NCBI GenBank assembly: GCA_030765065.1
Contig: CM060979.1
Coordinates: 106,628,350 to 106,692,349 of the forward strand
DNA length: 64,000 bases
Source of the DNA: Deroplatys truncata
Lineage: Eukaryota > Arthropoda > Insecta > Mantodea > Mantidae
Direction of reading: 5' to 3'
This document shows positions 45,139 to 57,756 of this stretch, one piece after another; the first letter of the stretch is position 1; each line of letters begins with the position of its first letter. Under the pieces are notes generated by a model, which worked only from the letters and a program-made list of their open reading frames with translations, ran no database searches and was not told the origin of the DNA. The position numbers and the translations under genes are program-made.

Positions 45139-45916
45139 TCTGATGTGTTACACTCACACGACTTTCTCTACTCTTGTACAAACTATTTTTACAAACGCTT
45201 ATTTTCCATATGCTTCATGTTAATCGAGATATCGAGATGTTAATCTTATTGCTAATTTTCTTGTAGATGCAAGGGAATTGATAGGTTTAAGCGATAGTCA
45301 AATATTTTAAGAGCTGGTTGCTATGTGCAGTATTTCATTCTCTTTGCATTACCAGGACAAAAAAAATGAGTAACGAATTTCCATTTGAGAAAAAGCGTAA
45401 GTATTGGAAAATTTATAGGAAATAACAAGCAATATCTCGAAAATGGTTTACTCAACAACAAAAATATAGGTATATGACATAAGTTGTGTATTTTAACGCG
45501 ATCTACATTTTTTATGTAGTAAGATTTTGTCTATCTCTTATGGTTTACCAGTTATGCAAAAGTGGTTCACAATGAAGAATACTTTTGGAGACATTCCTAG
45601 AAAATTCGAGATATACATTTCATTTATGTAAAGGGTAATCTGGGGTGGGGATTTTCTTGAAAACCTTCGTGTCGCATCTCTGGAAGATACTGAACCTAAA
45701 TACCAAATTTGGTGTTTATCCGACTGTTCATTTCTGAGTTATGCTGTTCACAGACAGACACACACACAGACACACACACGGACATGTTTCCAAAAATGCT
45801 TTTTTTGGATTCAGGGTGTCTCAAAACATGTATTTGCGGTGAAATCTCGGTATCGAATTTTTGGGTGGAATAAAATATTTTCCCTACTTACTATACGTAG
45901 TAGAGAAAGTAAAAAA
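45139..45916 (+). repeat. R1 repeat, full length with internal deletion
   Basis: TCTGATGTGTTACACTCACA to GTAGTAGAGAAAGTAAAAAA. About 80 bases of the usual middle (the block ending CGAAAAATGTTCC) are missing between TACATTTCATT and TATGTAAAGGG at 45,622, with ATTT repeated around the joint. Confidence 0.9.
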
Positions 45917-46176
45917 GTGCACCATTATGAAATACTATCAGTGTAGTAATCGAAGGTGAGTTACTATGAGTGTAACTGGCTGGTCAACTGACTAGCATAC
46001 TCTACCTATCATTGGCTAAAGGAATATTGAGTGCAATTATCTGAATAATTCTAGACTTGCTCCCATATAATATGTTGAATTGCCTACGTATGATTTTTAT
46101 GCTAAAGCGATGTTTTGTGTTTATATTATTAGCAGCTCGTATACGGAAATAAAAATACACGACGCAGATGTTTAAA

Positions 46177-46911
46177 TTTTACTTTCTCTACCACGTGAAA
46201 TATCGAGATTTTGCCGGAAATGAATATTTTAAGGTCCTCTTTATAAAAAATGTGCTTCTAAAGAAGTTCGTGTATGTGAGAACAGCATAACTCAAAGAGA
46301 AATGTGAATACCAAACTAGGTTATTAAGTTCAGTATCTTCCAAAGATGCGACACGAGGATTTTCTAGAAAATTCCCGTACTTTAATACAGAACATTTTAA
46401 ACTATTTTATTTTCTCAAAAATCACCTAACGATTTTGATTGAAATACCATAATTTAAGATATTTAGACGGAAAACAAAAACTAACATCTTGAGCTTTCTG
46501 GAAATAGCCTATGAAGCCCTTTTTATTCGAAAGGAATTTTGTATAATTTCGTATAACTGTAAACGTTAAGAGATAAGACAAAACGTACTTCATTCAAATG
46601 TATATGGATTAAAAACACAGAATTTATTTAAAATAACCCTTTTTGTAGTGTCAGCCATTTCCGAGATATCCGTTAACATTATTTCAACTTTACAATACTT
46701 AGTTCTGTCGCTATTTACTTGTTTCTCACGATGTCATGTTTCCTCCATTCCTCTTGTACCTAGAACGAAATGTGTATTGTTTGCAAATGTTAATGTCGAT
46801 CAACATGAATATAGGAAAATAAGGTTGCGTAAGCTTAGCGGGTAGAATCTATATAACAATAAATGATAATGGATAGAGAAAGTCATGTGAATGTAACACA
46901 CAAGATTTCCT
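46177..46911 (-). repeat. R1 repeat, near full length
   Basis: TTTTACTTTCTCTACCACGT to AATGTAACACACAAGATTT. The CA tract is lost. A short plus-oriented R1 3'-end piece follows at 46,912-46,995 (TGAAATCTCGCTATTGAAAT). Confidence 0.8.
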
Positions 46912-46995
46912 AATGTTTCCCATGAAATCTCGCTATTGAAATTTCAGTGTCGAGTGTAGTACTCCTATTACCTTATATAAGTGCTAAGAAAACAA

Positions 46996-47773
46996 ACAAA
47001 TCGTTGTAACATATTCTTCCAAGACAGAAAGGTAGCTGCAGTCCTTAGTTTAAGATAAATATAACTAGTAATAGACTGTAGTCGTCTTCAGGGTCCTGAA
47101 GGCGCACGTCTGCGACTTGTTGCATATCGAGACGCTGTGGCAAGTGATGGAATCTTACTTAATGTCATCTGCTACAATTTTAATGACTCCTGGCGGCGTG
47201 TATAATAAGGTTGTTATGGTATGCCAGATCCTGCTTCAAGTGGCGAAGGACTCCTTTCCCTTTATGGCTAACATAAAACAAGTGTGTATAATATACATAC
47301 ACACACGTGTAAAGTGGTGCTCAGGAAGGCTTAATGTGGATGAATAGCGTGCACATTAAGGCGGCGGTACTACATGAAGAAGCGTTGTGTTTGCCCTCTT
47401 TACGGACAACCCACGTAACGAGATTTTCCTGCAGGATTTGCCTTCCACTCACAGCTGTTATCATACTAAATTATCCGGCGTGGCAAGTCTATTCACAGAA
47501 ATATGCTCTACGCGTGAAACTTTCCTTAATGCCATATCAACGAAATGAAATGGCTTAGGGAATTAAAAATATCTAAACTCTACACTCGCACGACTTTTTC
47601 TACCAATTAACATAAACTCCTTTATACTATGTGCTTTATGTATAGATGTTATCATATACAAGAGGTTACTAAAGTACAACTTTGACATTTTTCCACCATT
47701 ATAGGATAGCTCACTAGAATCTGGTGATATTTGGGTTTCGTTCATATGCCGCAACTCCTCCGAAAATGTTTTT
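46996..47773. other. Unassigned sequence, GC-richer at 47,080-47,540
   Basis: Two open frames of about 75 codons (47,117-47,347 and 47,334-47,558) carry no motif I recognise. The small palindrome TTCAGG-GT-CCTGAA sits at 47,089-47,102. Confidence 0.35.
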
Positions 47774-48064
47774 TGTTGAGTTTTATTTATGTACGCTCTT
47801 TAACTGCTGTGGTCCTTAGTGTCCCATTCTATATTGGGCGTGAAAGACCAGTAATCTTGCTCAGAGGCCTCTTTATCAGGTTTGAGGTTCTTTTACGTGC
47901 CGCAAATCTACGACTCGGGACCACCAGCTTTGCTTCCCTTCCGAAGGAAGCCATGCTAAGGATTTTTACGCCCGAAAAAAATTCATCGCCCTCCTCCGGG
48001 TTTGAACCCGCGACCTCAGGAACTAGAGGCTAGCATGGTAACCACTACGTCACGGAGGACGATT
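47774..48064 (-). mobile_element. SINE B, copy 2
   Basis: The reverse strand reads TCCTCCGTGACGTAGTGGTT, GCGGGTTCAAACCCGGAGG (box B), then CTTAGCATGGCTTCCTTCGG and the shared tail AAAGAGCGTACATAAATAAA. Flanks CTCCTCCGAAAATG and CTTCTCCGCAAATATG may be a decayed target duplication. Confidence 0.8.
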
Positions 48065-48794
48065 CTTCTCCGCAAATATGCCCCTGTTACATGTATTGGG
48101 AAAGTTGGTTCTGTTACGTTGGCATCCTCTTTTTATATTCGCAGATATTCAAAGTTAGCACGCCATCCATTTAGTCACCATCTGACGCACTGATTGTAAT
48201 ATTATTTATATTACTATATTAATTATATTACTATTTATATTCGATTATTTTACATTAATTAGGCTGAATATATGACATTCAATTTTTAATTATTATTAGA
48301 TTAGGTTATTAGTCTGTTAGGTCGTTATTAATTATTTATCCTTAGCTTTGCAGTTAATTAGACATATGAATTATTTTTGCAATCTTTGGTGTAAGCGTTG
48401 TATGTTTATGTAGGGTTTTACGTTTTGAGAAAGAAGATCTACGTAGAAAAAACCAAGAAAGTATAATGGTTAGCTTTGTGGAAGTACGCCGAAATCATAT
48501 TAAAATGTAACTATAAGTTGTTCTTCATGCTATTTCAGTACCGTAATATGCAACGTTAAATAACATTATAAATTAAGTCCATAGCACTGTTCAGTGCTTA
48601 ATTTAACGCTTGTGGCGCCTCTAGATTATAGGTAATCACGATTATTGCGGAGAGGGAAGATGATGACCAAACCTTTGCACCGGAGAAAAGAATGTTAAGA
48701 GCAGGATATACCATATCACAATAATTCATAAAACTAGCAAAAGGCCGAAATAGTGCGTCTTTTGTAAATAGGTTGTCTGTGATTTCTCTGGTCA
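48065..48794. other. Unassigned AT-rich sequence
   Basis: Runs of TTATATTACTATTT and ATTAATTA at 48,200-48,350. No gene signal. Confidence 0.4.
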
Positions 48795-48796
48795 TA

Positions 48797-49134
48797 CAGG
48801 GTGAACCATTTAAGTTGAGACTGTACAATATCCTCAAAACTAAGCGTTGTAGAAAGAAATGTCTTGAATAAAATTTGCTTGATATTATGGGGGAAAGTAA
48901 ATGCCATGGGTGTTTTATTTGAAGAAGTTATGATGTTGATTTTAAGGTGAATTTAAATTGATCCTAATTGTAGGATCCCATTTAAAAAAAATTAAATTGA
49001 CCATAAAATGACCATCATAACACGGCTAATTGCATTTATTTTTCCGCATATCAACCGATTTTTATTACATTCACTTCTTTCTACAACGCTTAGTTTCGGA
49101 TATATTGTAGTCTCAACTTCAATGGTCCACCCTG
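48797..49134 (+). mobile_element. TACAGGGTG-type MITE, copy 2
   Basis: A 338-bp element with TA at both ends (48,795-48,796 and 49,135-49,136). The terminal inverted repeats are about 60 bp: CAGGGTGAACCATTTAAGTT then GAGACTGTACAATATCCTCA, against TCTCAACTTCAATGGTCCAC and CCTG. No coding capacity. The first positions share TACAGGGTG..CA..TAA with the DD41D mariner ends, which suggests mobilisation by a related transposase. Confidence 0.85.
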
Positions 49135-49419
49135 TATATCTAGTGACTCAAGTTGGAACGTTGTCATGCGCATCAGTCATCTTTATTTTTTAGTAACCTG
49201 AGTTAGGCTGCGTCCCCTACGAAGTAATTCTTCTATCCATGTTACACTTATAACGATATAATTTCATCTAAAATCATTTAAAATTAAGCAATAAGTGCCT
49301 AGCTGCATACATGCGGGAAGCGTATTCGAATGTTTGTCTCAAAAAGTTCTTGTGTAGGGGGGAAAGGAAGAACCATAAATTGGGAAGTATAAGGATACAA
49401 GGAATATTTTGTAAACAGC

Positions 49420-49775
49420 ACACAAATTTGTGTGTCTTATTAAGCACTATATCTTTCCTGTTTTAGGTTCTTTTTCTGTTTCTTATGAATTATCGGTTAT
49501 GCAAAATTAGTAAAATTTAATCAGAAAAGGAGAATTTCGCAAAAATTCAAGATATAAATTTTATTTGTCGTGTTAATCTACAAGTAGATGTTGCTTTATT
49601 TAAAATGTTAAGAAACATTTATCATGAACAAACATTTAACGAACATCTAGGGTAGATTGTTTTAAAAATCTTCTTCCGGCAAAATGTGTATTGATGGCGA
49701 AATCTTATAATGGATTTTTGGGTGGAATACAACACTTCTACGCATGTCCACAATTATTCTACACTCGTTGTGGAG
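49420..49775 (+). repeat. R1 repeat, old fragment
   Basis: ATGAATTATCGGTTATGCAA and GGTAGATTGTTTTAAAAATC, then TTTTTGGGTGGAATACAACA. Stretches are missing between the blocks. Confidence 0.55.
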
Positions 49776-49879
49776 AAAGAAAATGTTATGTGTACCAATA
49801 TCTCTCTGTAAGCTATTAACAAAAGAAGTCGATATACGATGTCAGTCATGCGTTCGTAAGAGAGAAAAGAATTATATTA

Positions 49880-50405
49880 AACATAGAAAAAGTTACAACG
49901 ATAAAATATTATTTGACATAAGCTACATGTTAACATAAGTGTTACATTTTTTCCTGTAGTAAATCTTTCCTTTTATGGTTTTCCACTTACATACAATGCA
50001 GTGACACAGAAGAGAGCTTTACCGACTATTTGCATAAGATTCAAGACACATGTTTTATTCCCAATGCGCATATCTCAAACGTGAAGCATTATGACCAAAA
50101 TCATTGAAGTATTTTTTGAAAAAATTAAAAATAATGGAATTTTCATTGTGAAGGTTGGTGTAGGGTGAGAAATTCCTTGGAAGTCGTTCTGTTACATTCT
50201 TAACAGTTGCTCGACTTCAGTTGAAGTTCACTATTTATCAGATTTTTTTCCTTTTTGAGCATCTCTGTTCACAGACTGATGCCAGACATATAAACAGACA
50301 GAGGAAGTGACAGACGGATAGACAGAGACAAGCGCACACTCAAACGTACACAAATATTTTCCTAAAGACAACCGCTTTTTCATAAGTACCGGTTATACCG
50401 AATGG
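49880..50405 (+). repeat. R1 repeat, old fragment next to SINE B
   Basis: AAAGTTACAACGATAAAATA through GAAGGTTGGTGTAGGGTGAG to a degenerate CA/GACA tract (50,275-50,355). The 3' end is absent where SINE B lies. Confidence 0.6.
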
Positions 50406-50414
50406 TCGTTTTGT

Positions 50415-50665
50415 CATCCGTGGTCTAGGGATAGCACGCTAGCCTTTAGTTCCTGAGGTCGCGGGTTCAAGCCCGTGGAGGGCGTAAAATCCTTAGCATG
50501 GCTTACTTCGGAAGGGAAGTAAAGTCGGTAGTCCCGTGTCGCAGATTTACGGCACGTAAAAGAACCTCAAGCCTGATAAAGAGACCTCTGAGCAATATAG
50601 AATGGAGTACTAAGAACCATAGTAGTCAAAGAGCGTCCACAAATAAAACTCTATTTAATTTTGGA
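50415..50665 (+). mobile_element. SINE B, copy 3
   Basis: CATCCGTGGTCTAGGGATAG, GCGGGTTCAAGCCCG (box B), the shared body and AAAGAGCGTCCACAAATAAA. TCGTTTTGT flanks it at 50,406-50,414 and 50,666-50,674, a short target duplication. Confidence 0.85.
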
Positions 50666-50807
50666 TCGTTTTGTGGCCTGGCTACGATCGCGTGTATACG
50701 TGATTCACTTGTAACGTAGTGACCTCGGCATGTTCTACTAGCTCATTAACGGTTAATGACCCACTGCAGGCTACGCTTTATCGACTGTGAATGTCAACTG
50801 TCGAATT

Positions 50808-51102
50808 GAAAATCAAAATTTTTGAAAAGTGTTCCATGTGAAGGGTACTTGGGATGGGGATTCTTTTTTACAATATTTGTGTCGCATCCTTGGACGATAA
50901 TGAATTTAAATACCAAGTTGGTACTTAAATCCGACTGTTCGTTTTTAAGTTATCCTGTTCAGAGCCTCGCAGAGATACATACGGTTCTTTTACTAAAAAT
51001 GCTTCTTTTATTCAGGGCCCTCAAAACAGCTATTTCTGGTGTAATCTCGGTATCGAACTTTTGGATGGAATGCAACTGTACGTGGTAGAAAAGGTAAAAC
51101 GG
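50808..51102 (+). repeat. R1 repeat, 3' third
   Basis: TCCATGTGAAGGGTACTTGG to GTACGTGGTAGAAAAGGTAAA. The CA tract is lost (AGAGCCTCGCAGAGATACAT). Confidence 0.75.
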
Positions 51103-53189
51103 CCGCGAAATAGCGTAACGCGAAAGAAGGAATTGCTTTCGTGTGAATACTAATACTATATAACTGACAAATTGAAGTTTTAAAGGGTAGAAAAGTGGTG
51201 TGAGCACTGGAATCAGATTTTCCCCCTATTTTTTACATTTTAAGTGGTTGTCTAAAGTGTATTCTGCATGTAGAAGTGTAGTGCATACATACTTTGCCAT
51301 AAGTTGGCTGCCCTGCTTATAGTAATAAAGGGCTTTAATCACCTCATATCCAGACTATCAAAACGTCTGGTATAGGGCATCCAGTTTCGTAGCTAAGGAA
51401 GGAAAGATGAATGCATACCAAGGGCTTATACTGGCTTAATAAAAGCCTCTATTATATACACAACTCAACTTCCTGCAGAATGTGTATATGTAATATGCTG
51501 CACGTGCTGCATATATTGGGAGTTGTATGAAGACGAAAATGGAGGATTTTACAATAAAAGTAATTGCATATGATTTTAAAAGAAAATCCATTTCGTTCAT
51601 ACTAAAACAAATGTAAACGAAATAAATATAATCCTGGAATGTTCTTCTTAAGATCACCTGCATTTTATTTTTTTGCAAACAAAGTATTACAGAAGTAATT
51701 GTCTATAATGTATTTACAACATTTAAAGAAAATATATAATAATTTGCCTTTATGATATAGAAAACGTCATTGTATGTGAATACAGGAGGCATTATTCGTT
51801 AGCTTCAAGCTCTTATGAATATGAAAAACTTCTGTGTATATTTTTAGAACTATATAGTTGCCGGAATGCTTATGTTTTCCAATGTGGGCATGCGCATATG
51901 GGGAAGAAATTACTATAATTTATTTTTGTAGTGAAATCAACGTTGAACTAAGAGGAAGTACTAAGGAATAATGTGATATGTACCCAAACACTTCATCTTG
52001 CACATAAATTTCGAGCAAAGAAAACGACAATTCCTTGTACTGCCATTGTTATGAGAGGCTTAAACTCTTTTTAATTGAAGCTGCACGTCACACTTATGTT
52101 GAATGATATATGGTCCGCGGTAGGTGGCTTGTTAAGGCCAACCAGACAATTGGAACAGACAGCGTCAATTATTTCTAATTATGCGGCTGCTTAACTATTT
52201 TTTCTGTTTCTAATGCCCGTGAACTTAATGCTGTATTATTTACTTTATTGAAAACAACACAAGAAGTCTCAATATTAAAATGTTGTAAAGTAATCAGTGT
52301 ATGGAAGTGAAACATGGAAAAATGTAAGCTTTTAAGAGCAATGGCACGGTATAAGAATATAAAATAAATGAATATATAATAAAGGAGTTAGATATATATA
52401 GTCTGAATGAAAAAAATAAAAGAATATAAAACTAAAGAATTATTAAAAGAATGAATACTACAATTCTGGGTTAAGAATTACAAAGCCATATGGAAAATAT
52501 ATATTGGAACATCAAATATGAGGTGGCACCAACTTTTATTAATTTTTATAGAATATGCTAAAATTGCAACTTTTTGTGCGTGGTGTTTTCAAGTTTATAT
52601 TTCATGCATTGGGTAGAGCATTTTTGTGCATAAATCCACATGCGATTTATCCTGGAGGAGAAATAAATTCGGGAAGTCGTAAAAAGTGAGCCTAAAATGA
52701 GGAATTAAGGCAAAAACGTTGAAAATACCCAACTTTGACACTTTATTCCTCCGTCAAATAAAATCCTATTTTCACCTCAAAATCAAGTAATGCCATCAAG
52801 AAATTGCTCCACTCGATGCATATAAGATCATTTTGAAAACACCAAGTACAAAAGACTTATGAAACGATAAAATGAACCATCTGAAAAACCGCAAAAGGAC
52901 ACGAAAACTTAATAACCATTTGATCTTTATGTCCAAAGAAATCAAATTTTTCCCTCCATTAATTTAGCTACTAGAATTTTTTAAAGTGCAGACGAATACT
53001 TTCTTGAGGGAATCTATATAGATTGCTACAGACAGGAATGTTTAAAGCATGAATGAAGAATAACTATCTTTGCAAGCGTTTCAAAATACCGTTCTCACTC
53101 AGATACTGATTTAGTTTTCCAATGTACTCGCTAAAACTTACGATGTGCCTATTCATTGCTTAACAAGTAAACACATACTCTCTTTGGAG
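51103..53189. other. Unassigned AT-rich sequence
   Basis: About 2 kb with no recognised gene, RNA or repeat. It is the longest such block in the window. Confidence 0.45.
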
Positions 53190-53191
53190 TA

Positions 53192-54850
53192 TACAGGGCG
53201 AATCACCTAAAACTTGCACCGCAAATATTTCGGAAATGGAAAGAGCTATTGATGTGCAGTTTTCACTGCATTGATTGGTAGTCAGAGGCTCGTACAGATA
53301 AACAGATTTTAATAATACTGAGAAAGTGTATTTTTTGAGGAAACATACAGTTTTTGAAATGGAACAATGCTTAGTTACATAAACAGAATAATGGTAGGGT
53401 AAATTAGAATGTAAATGGTCTTTATTGCAGGATTCTAGTGCAAGTGGTTTACGAGAAATCGTATTTTCAAAAGTTTCCACCCCGACCATTGTTTGTTCTA
53501 TTCAACCTACTTAGTTGCTAGGTACGATGTTGTTATGTTTGTTTGCATTGTGTTTTCTGTTCATTGATTGCATTGCGACTTTCTGGTCAGTTAGTTTGTG
53601 ACAGTTCAAGCAGTAAGTCGTGAGTGGAAGATGGGGTTTACTAATGCAGAAAAAGCCGATATGCTCATGGTGTATGGAGAGTGTAGGAAGAATGCAGTTC
53701 GTTGCTGTACGGTGTATGCGGAAACGAATCCCAATAGACGTCAACTATCTCGGCAATTATCTCTTCAACCAATTACGTGAAAGTGGTACTGTAACACCTA
53801 GAAAACTAACGGAAACAACAAGCGACTGGAGAAGAGGCAGAAATTAATGTTTTGTTTGCCGTTGCAGTAAATCCGCAAATTAGTTCCCGCACAATCCCCA
53901 TGGAAGTGGCATAAGTCAGGCAAGTGCACTGCGCATTCTCCATGGACATAGGTTCCATCCCTATCACATCTCTCTCCATCAAGAGCTGCATGGAAACGAT
54001 TTTGAGAATCGTGTTAACTTTTGTACATGGGCATTAAGACATGATACTTCAAATTCATCATATACCTTGTTTACTGATGAAGCAATATTTACTAATCATG
54101 GCCAGGTAAACCGCAGAAACATGCACTATTAGTCTGTTGACAATCCCCGTTAGCTTCGTCAGGTGGAACGTCAGCGTCCATGGAGTTTAAACGTGTGATG
54201 TGGGATAGTGAACCATCGGCTCATAGGCCCTTGGCCGGCCGTTCACCGGATCTGACCCCTTTATACTTTTCTCTGTATGGAGGGCTGAAAGACACTGTCT
54301 ACAAGGATGCACCAACTACACCAGAAGAAATGAAGCGACGCATTATTGCTGCCTGCTCTGAAATTTCCGCTGAAATGCTAGAACGTGTGCAGCAGTCTTT
54401 CCATAGCAGACTGGAAGCGTGTGTTGAAGCTGTCGGTGGTCGTTTTGAACACAACCTTTGAAGGGCTATGTTCTCTTTTTACTCGTAAAAATCCACAGAA
54501 GTACTGTAATTTCCTTTTGTTTTTCTTTAGTTTGTGCTACCACAGGTTGTACAGTTGTCGGGGTGGAAACTTTTCAAAATACGACTTCTCGTAAACCACT
54601 TGCACTAGAATCCTGCAACAAAGACCATTGACAGTCTAATTTACCCTATCTTTATTCTGTTAGTGTAACTAGTCATTGTTCCATTTGTATGTTTCCTCAA
54701 AGAATACACTTTCTCAGTATTATTAAAATCTGTTTATAGGCTAAATGCACGATCCCCTGAATACCAATCAATGATGTGAAAACTTCACATCAATAGCACT
54801 TTCCATTTCCGAAATATTTGCGGTGCAAGTTTTAGGTGTTTCTCCCTGTA
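53192..54850 (+). mobile_element. DD41D-type Tc1/mariner element, copy 2, internally deleted
   Basis: It begins TACAGGGCGAATCACC and ends GTGTTTCTCCCTGTA, with TA just outside (53,190-53,191 and 54,851-54,852). The inverted repeats are about 294 bp each (53,192-53,486 and 54,557-54,850), both closing on the motif CCACCCCGAC / GTCGGGGTGG. At 1,659 bp it is about 190 bp shorter than copy 1, mostly from one internal deletion. Confidence 0.9.
53631..54461 (+). pseudogene. DD41D transposase, deleted and missing catalytic residues (copy 2)
   Basis: The start ATG at 53,631 gives MGFTNAEKADMLMVYGECRK. It continues in shifted frames: TVTPRK, HQELHGNDFENRVNFCTW, and the first acidic motif LFTDEAIF. 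TGG has become TGA in SLNVWCG (near 54,199). About 210 bases are then absent at 54,225-54,232, removing the region with the second catalytic Asp (QHDGCPA in copy 1). The third motif reads SPDLTPLYF, so that Asp is Tyr. The C-terminus is intact and better than copy 1: GGRFEHNL then TGA at 54,459-54,461. It cannot encode an active enzyme. Confidence 0.85.
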
Positions 54851-54852
54851 TA

Positions 54853-55989
54853 CGAGTATATTTCAGCAATTAGACAAATGTTCAATAGTGGAAAAAATGA
54901 TTGAGCGAATTCTGAGAGAAGACCATCTACACTTCGGTTTTAAGCAGGGTTTACACGAGTCCACCTCCAAGCTTTCCAAGAGTGGCGACAACAAAATCCA
55001 TGGCAGTATTTATCGTCTGTTCCAGCGCAGACATAGGAGGCGTCTTAAAACAACGTTCTTCTCTTTATTCCCTGACAATGAAAGAGGGCGGTGGAGCAGG
55101 TTAATTCACTTCCCCTCTTTCTTCATAAGCAACTGTGTCACTAGAACACAAAATCTGTCCGTGTGATGCCATGTTCATTTGGTTATAATACAAATAAGAG
55201 AAGCAATCAAAACTCGGTTGAAGGATATGGACAATGAATTCTACCCATGTAAGCAATCGAGTACCCGTAAAACGAGAATATGACCTAATCAAGAAATCCA
55301 TGTCTCGTTTGTTAAATACACGTGGTAACAGGACCTTAGAAAAGTAAGAATAAAAAATACCTCGGAGGTAAGACATGCGCTTCGCGCACTGCCAGTACGT
55401 GTTCAAATCTCGTTGATCTAATTTTCATAATTTGTTTGTTTTCAGCTCTACATAGATCTCCATACTTAGAAACCCACATTATATTTTCCATAACATTATG
55501 TTATAAAATGCTTATTAGACAGCCAACGCTTCCAACTTCGATAAGTCCCAATAGGTTTGTCATTCCTTTGTTTCCTTTCTTTCTGTCAGGTTTACACGTT
55601 TGTTGTTAGTTACATACCTTACGAAGAGGGACTCTATCGCTCTTCTACGCAATTACCCTGTAGTGGCGCATGCATTCCTTTCTAGCAATAGCAGAGGCCA
55701 TTGATAAAAGTTCTGCTGCTCTCGCGCTTGTTTCACAGGGCCCTAAGGCCACCATAGCAGGCAGCATTTGGATATTTTAAGATCCGCTGCGAGGAGGTGG
55801 GGCATTTTATCGAGAAAAGGGACAGGTTGTTGCAAGAGAAAGTACAATTTGCCCGCGCGTTTCTACACAGGGTAAAGATAGGTGTCCCTTGGCAGAAGTG
55901 GGATCCGTTTCGAACCGCTGCTGAATATGGGGTTTGTCTTCATTCTCTGGTAGTGCAGAACTGTTAGCAGCCTTTGCAAGGATGCCGGA
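54853..55989. other. Unassigned sequence, moderately GC-rich
   Basis: The frame at 54,888-55,166 begins MEKMIERILREDHLHFGFKQG, faintly like a reverse-transcriptase GF(R/K)xG motif, but the rest does not follow. A tRNA-like piece with GTGTTCAAATCTCG lies at 55,365-55,420. Neither is firm. Confidence 0.3.
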
Positions 55990-56415
55990 ATTTGACGTAG
56001 GCGTGCGGCAGTTAAAGAAGAGCTAACTGAAGCCCACATTACTGGAAAGTTGGTTAGATGCAGAGCTGTATCACATTTCGATTGGGGAGAGAGGTCATTT
56101 TCTCAGAAAATCTTAGCTTCTACTGAGCTGTGTTTTCAGACCCAGACCCAGTGGGACTCCCTTCAACAGACGCTATCTAGCCACTCGTTTAAGAAATGCT
56201 CGAATGAGCGTCACTGTTTGGGCATGAATTTCAAGATTGGTTTTCGATCACAAGGATACTTTTGACAGATGCCATGACCTCCGTAGTTACCAGATTTTAA
56301 TTCCCCAGAACATGTTTGGGCGAAAATAAAGAAGAGGCTTTCTCGATGTCCCAGCTCTGGTATGCCATAGAACGCAGTTGTGCATCACTGGCAGAGTGTG
56401 CCAATTGTTAAAGGA
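55990..56415 (+). pseudogene. Tc1-like transposase relic
   Basis: Pieces in different frames fall in Tc1 order. First comes VKEELTEAHITGKLVRCR with SHFDWGE, where the DxW/FSDES region normally lies (56,015-56,105). Next is MSVTVWA-ISRLVF (about 56,209-56,245). Last is PDFNSPEHVWAKIKKRLSRC with PSSGMP (56,295-56,370), the third catalytic block with its Glu kept. After that the frame shifts to LWYAIERSCASLAECA. The first catalytic Asp is not readable. This differs from the DD41D elements (Glu, PDxNxPExVW). Ends were not found. Confidence 0.6.
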
Positions 56416-57259
56416 AACTACCTGACGACTGAGGGCAGTGATAGAAAATAACGGGGATTACATAAAATATTAGACGTTTTGTTATTTTTTCTGACTGCCT
56501 TAGCTTAATAAGATGTATTTATTTTTCATTTAATTGCGACTGGATTTCAGGACGCTTTGGGGAATAAAGGTTTTTAATTTTTTCTAATTTTTGAGAACGG
56601 CAGATAAATAGTTCACACATCTTAGAAGAACATAGCTATAGTATCAAAAAAGATAACCTGCATAAATACACAAAGTGACTATACGGAAAGTGCATGAATA
56701 AAAAATACATACATGCAGATCGCCGGGTTCGACACATCTCTTCAGCTAACACAACTAAACTTGAACGAAGAACATTGGCACCGATCCATTTCTACCACGG
56801 AGCTTATTATTCTCCTCTGTTTATATAGTCACGTAACCAAAGATTCAAATCAAAAGGCTTGGTTCTGTATTTAAGTATTTACCTGTAATTTTTTTTCGAA
56901 ACACCACTCTTGAATTACTTCCCCGGTGGTTACTTTATATAATAACGTAATAGATCGTGTCTTAGCCTGAACTGTACGCGAGACTGATTTATAGTGTAAC
57001 ACATGTGTACCAAGCTGTTAACTTCGTGTATTTTCGTGAGGCCGTAGCGATACTTGAAAGTTTTACAGGGCTGATTTTTTCCAGCACTGTACAGTGCCTG
57101 CTACAAACTAAGGCATTGATAAGCGCTTTATACTGCCTTCTCAACTATTTACAACAATTTTATTCATATTCTTTGACTCCAATTATTGAGATATACTGAT
57201 TAACCAATTTAAACAGCGCACAAACATTAAACTCATTATTTCACTGGAAATGGACCTCC
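56416..57259. other. Unassigned AT-rich sequence
   Basis: No recognised feature. Confidence 0.4.
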
Positions 57260-57600
57260 TCTGAATTTGAAATTTGGATTTTTAGAGGTTCTGGTATGAA
57301 CTCCGAAAGTTTTAAAAGAAAAGGCATGAAACGCCAATTTCGTTCGTAAGCTATGTGAATATTTTGAATCTTTTCCCTAACACAACATTTTCTGTTTTCT
57401 CAAAATCGACTTTAACATTAATTAAAATGTAGTATCTCTGCGATATTGATGTGATGGATAAAATGCATTCTTTGAATCCTCTGTAAATAGTTTGTGAATT
57501 TCTCCTCTTTACTAAAAGTTATATAACTCGTAAGAGGTAGACGAAACACGAAATATTCAGAATTTGTTAAAATATAGATACAGTTTGTGTTAAATGACGG
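57260..57600 (-). repeat. R1 repeat, old fragment
   Basis: CTCAAAATCGACTTTAACAT and TATATAACTCGTAAGAGGTA follow R1 minus order at low identity. Confidence 0.45.
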
Positions 57601-57756
57601 GTTAGAGTCAAGTATTTATGTGATTAACGAGATTAACATACAGTGAAAAACTAACTTTGTTTATGAATTGCTCATATGCGAATGTGTATGAATAGGTAAT
57701 GTGCGAGAAAATTGTGTGCCTATCACACATCATATCAGAATACCTATTTGCAGTTT

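Noticed and set aside
47784-48193. Open frames MGFVHMPQ... and MNPRPQEL...
   Set aside because: They run through minus-strand SINE B and reflect its GC-rich body.
54888-55166. LINE reverse transcriptase fragment (HFGFKQG)
   Set aside because: Only one weak motif. No FADD-type or other RT block follows in any frame.
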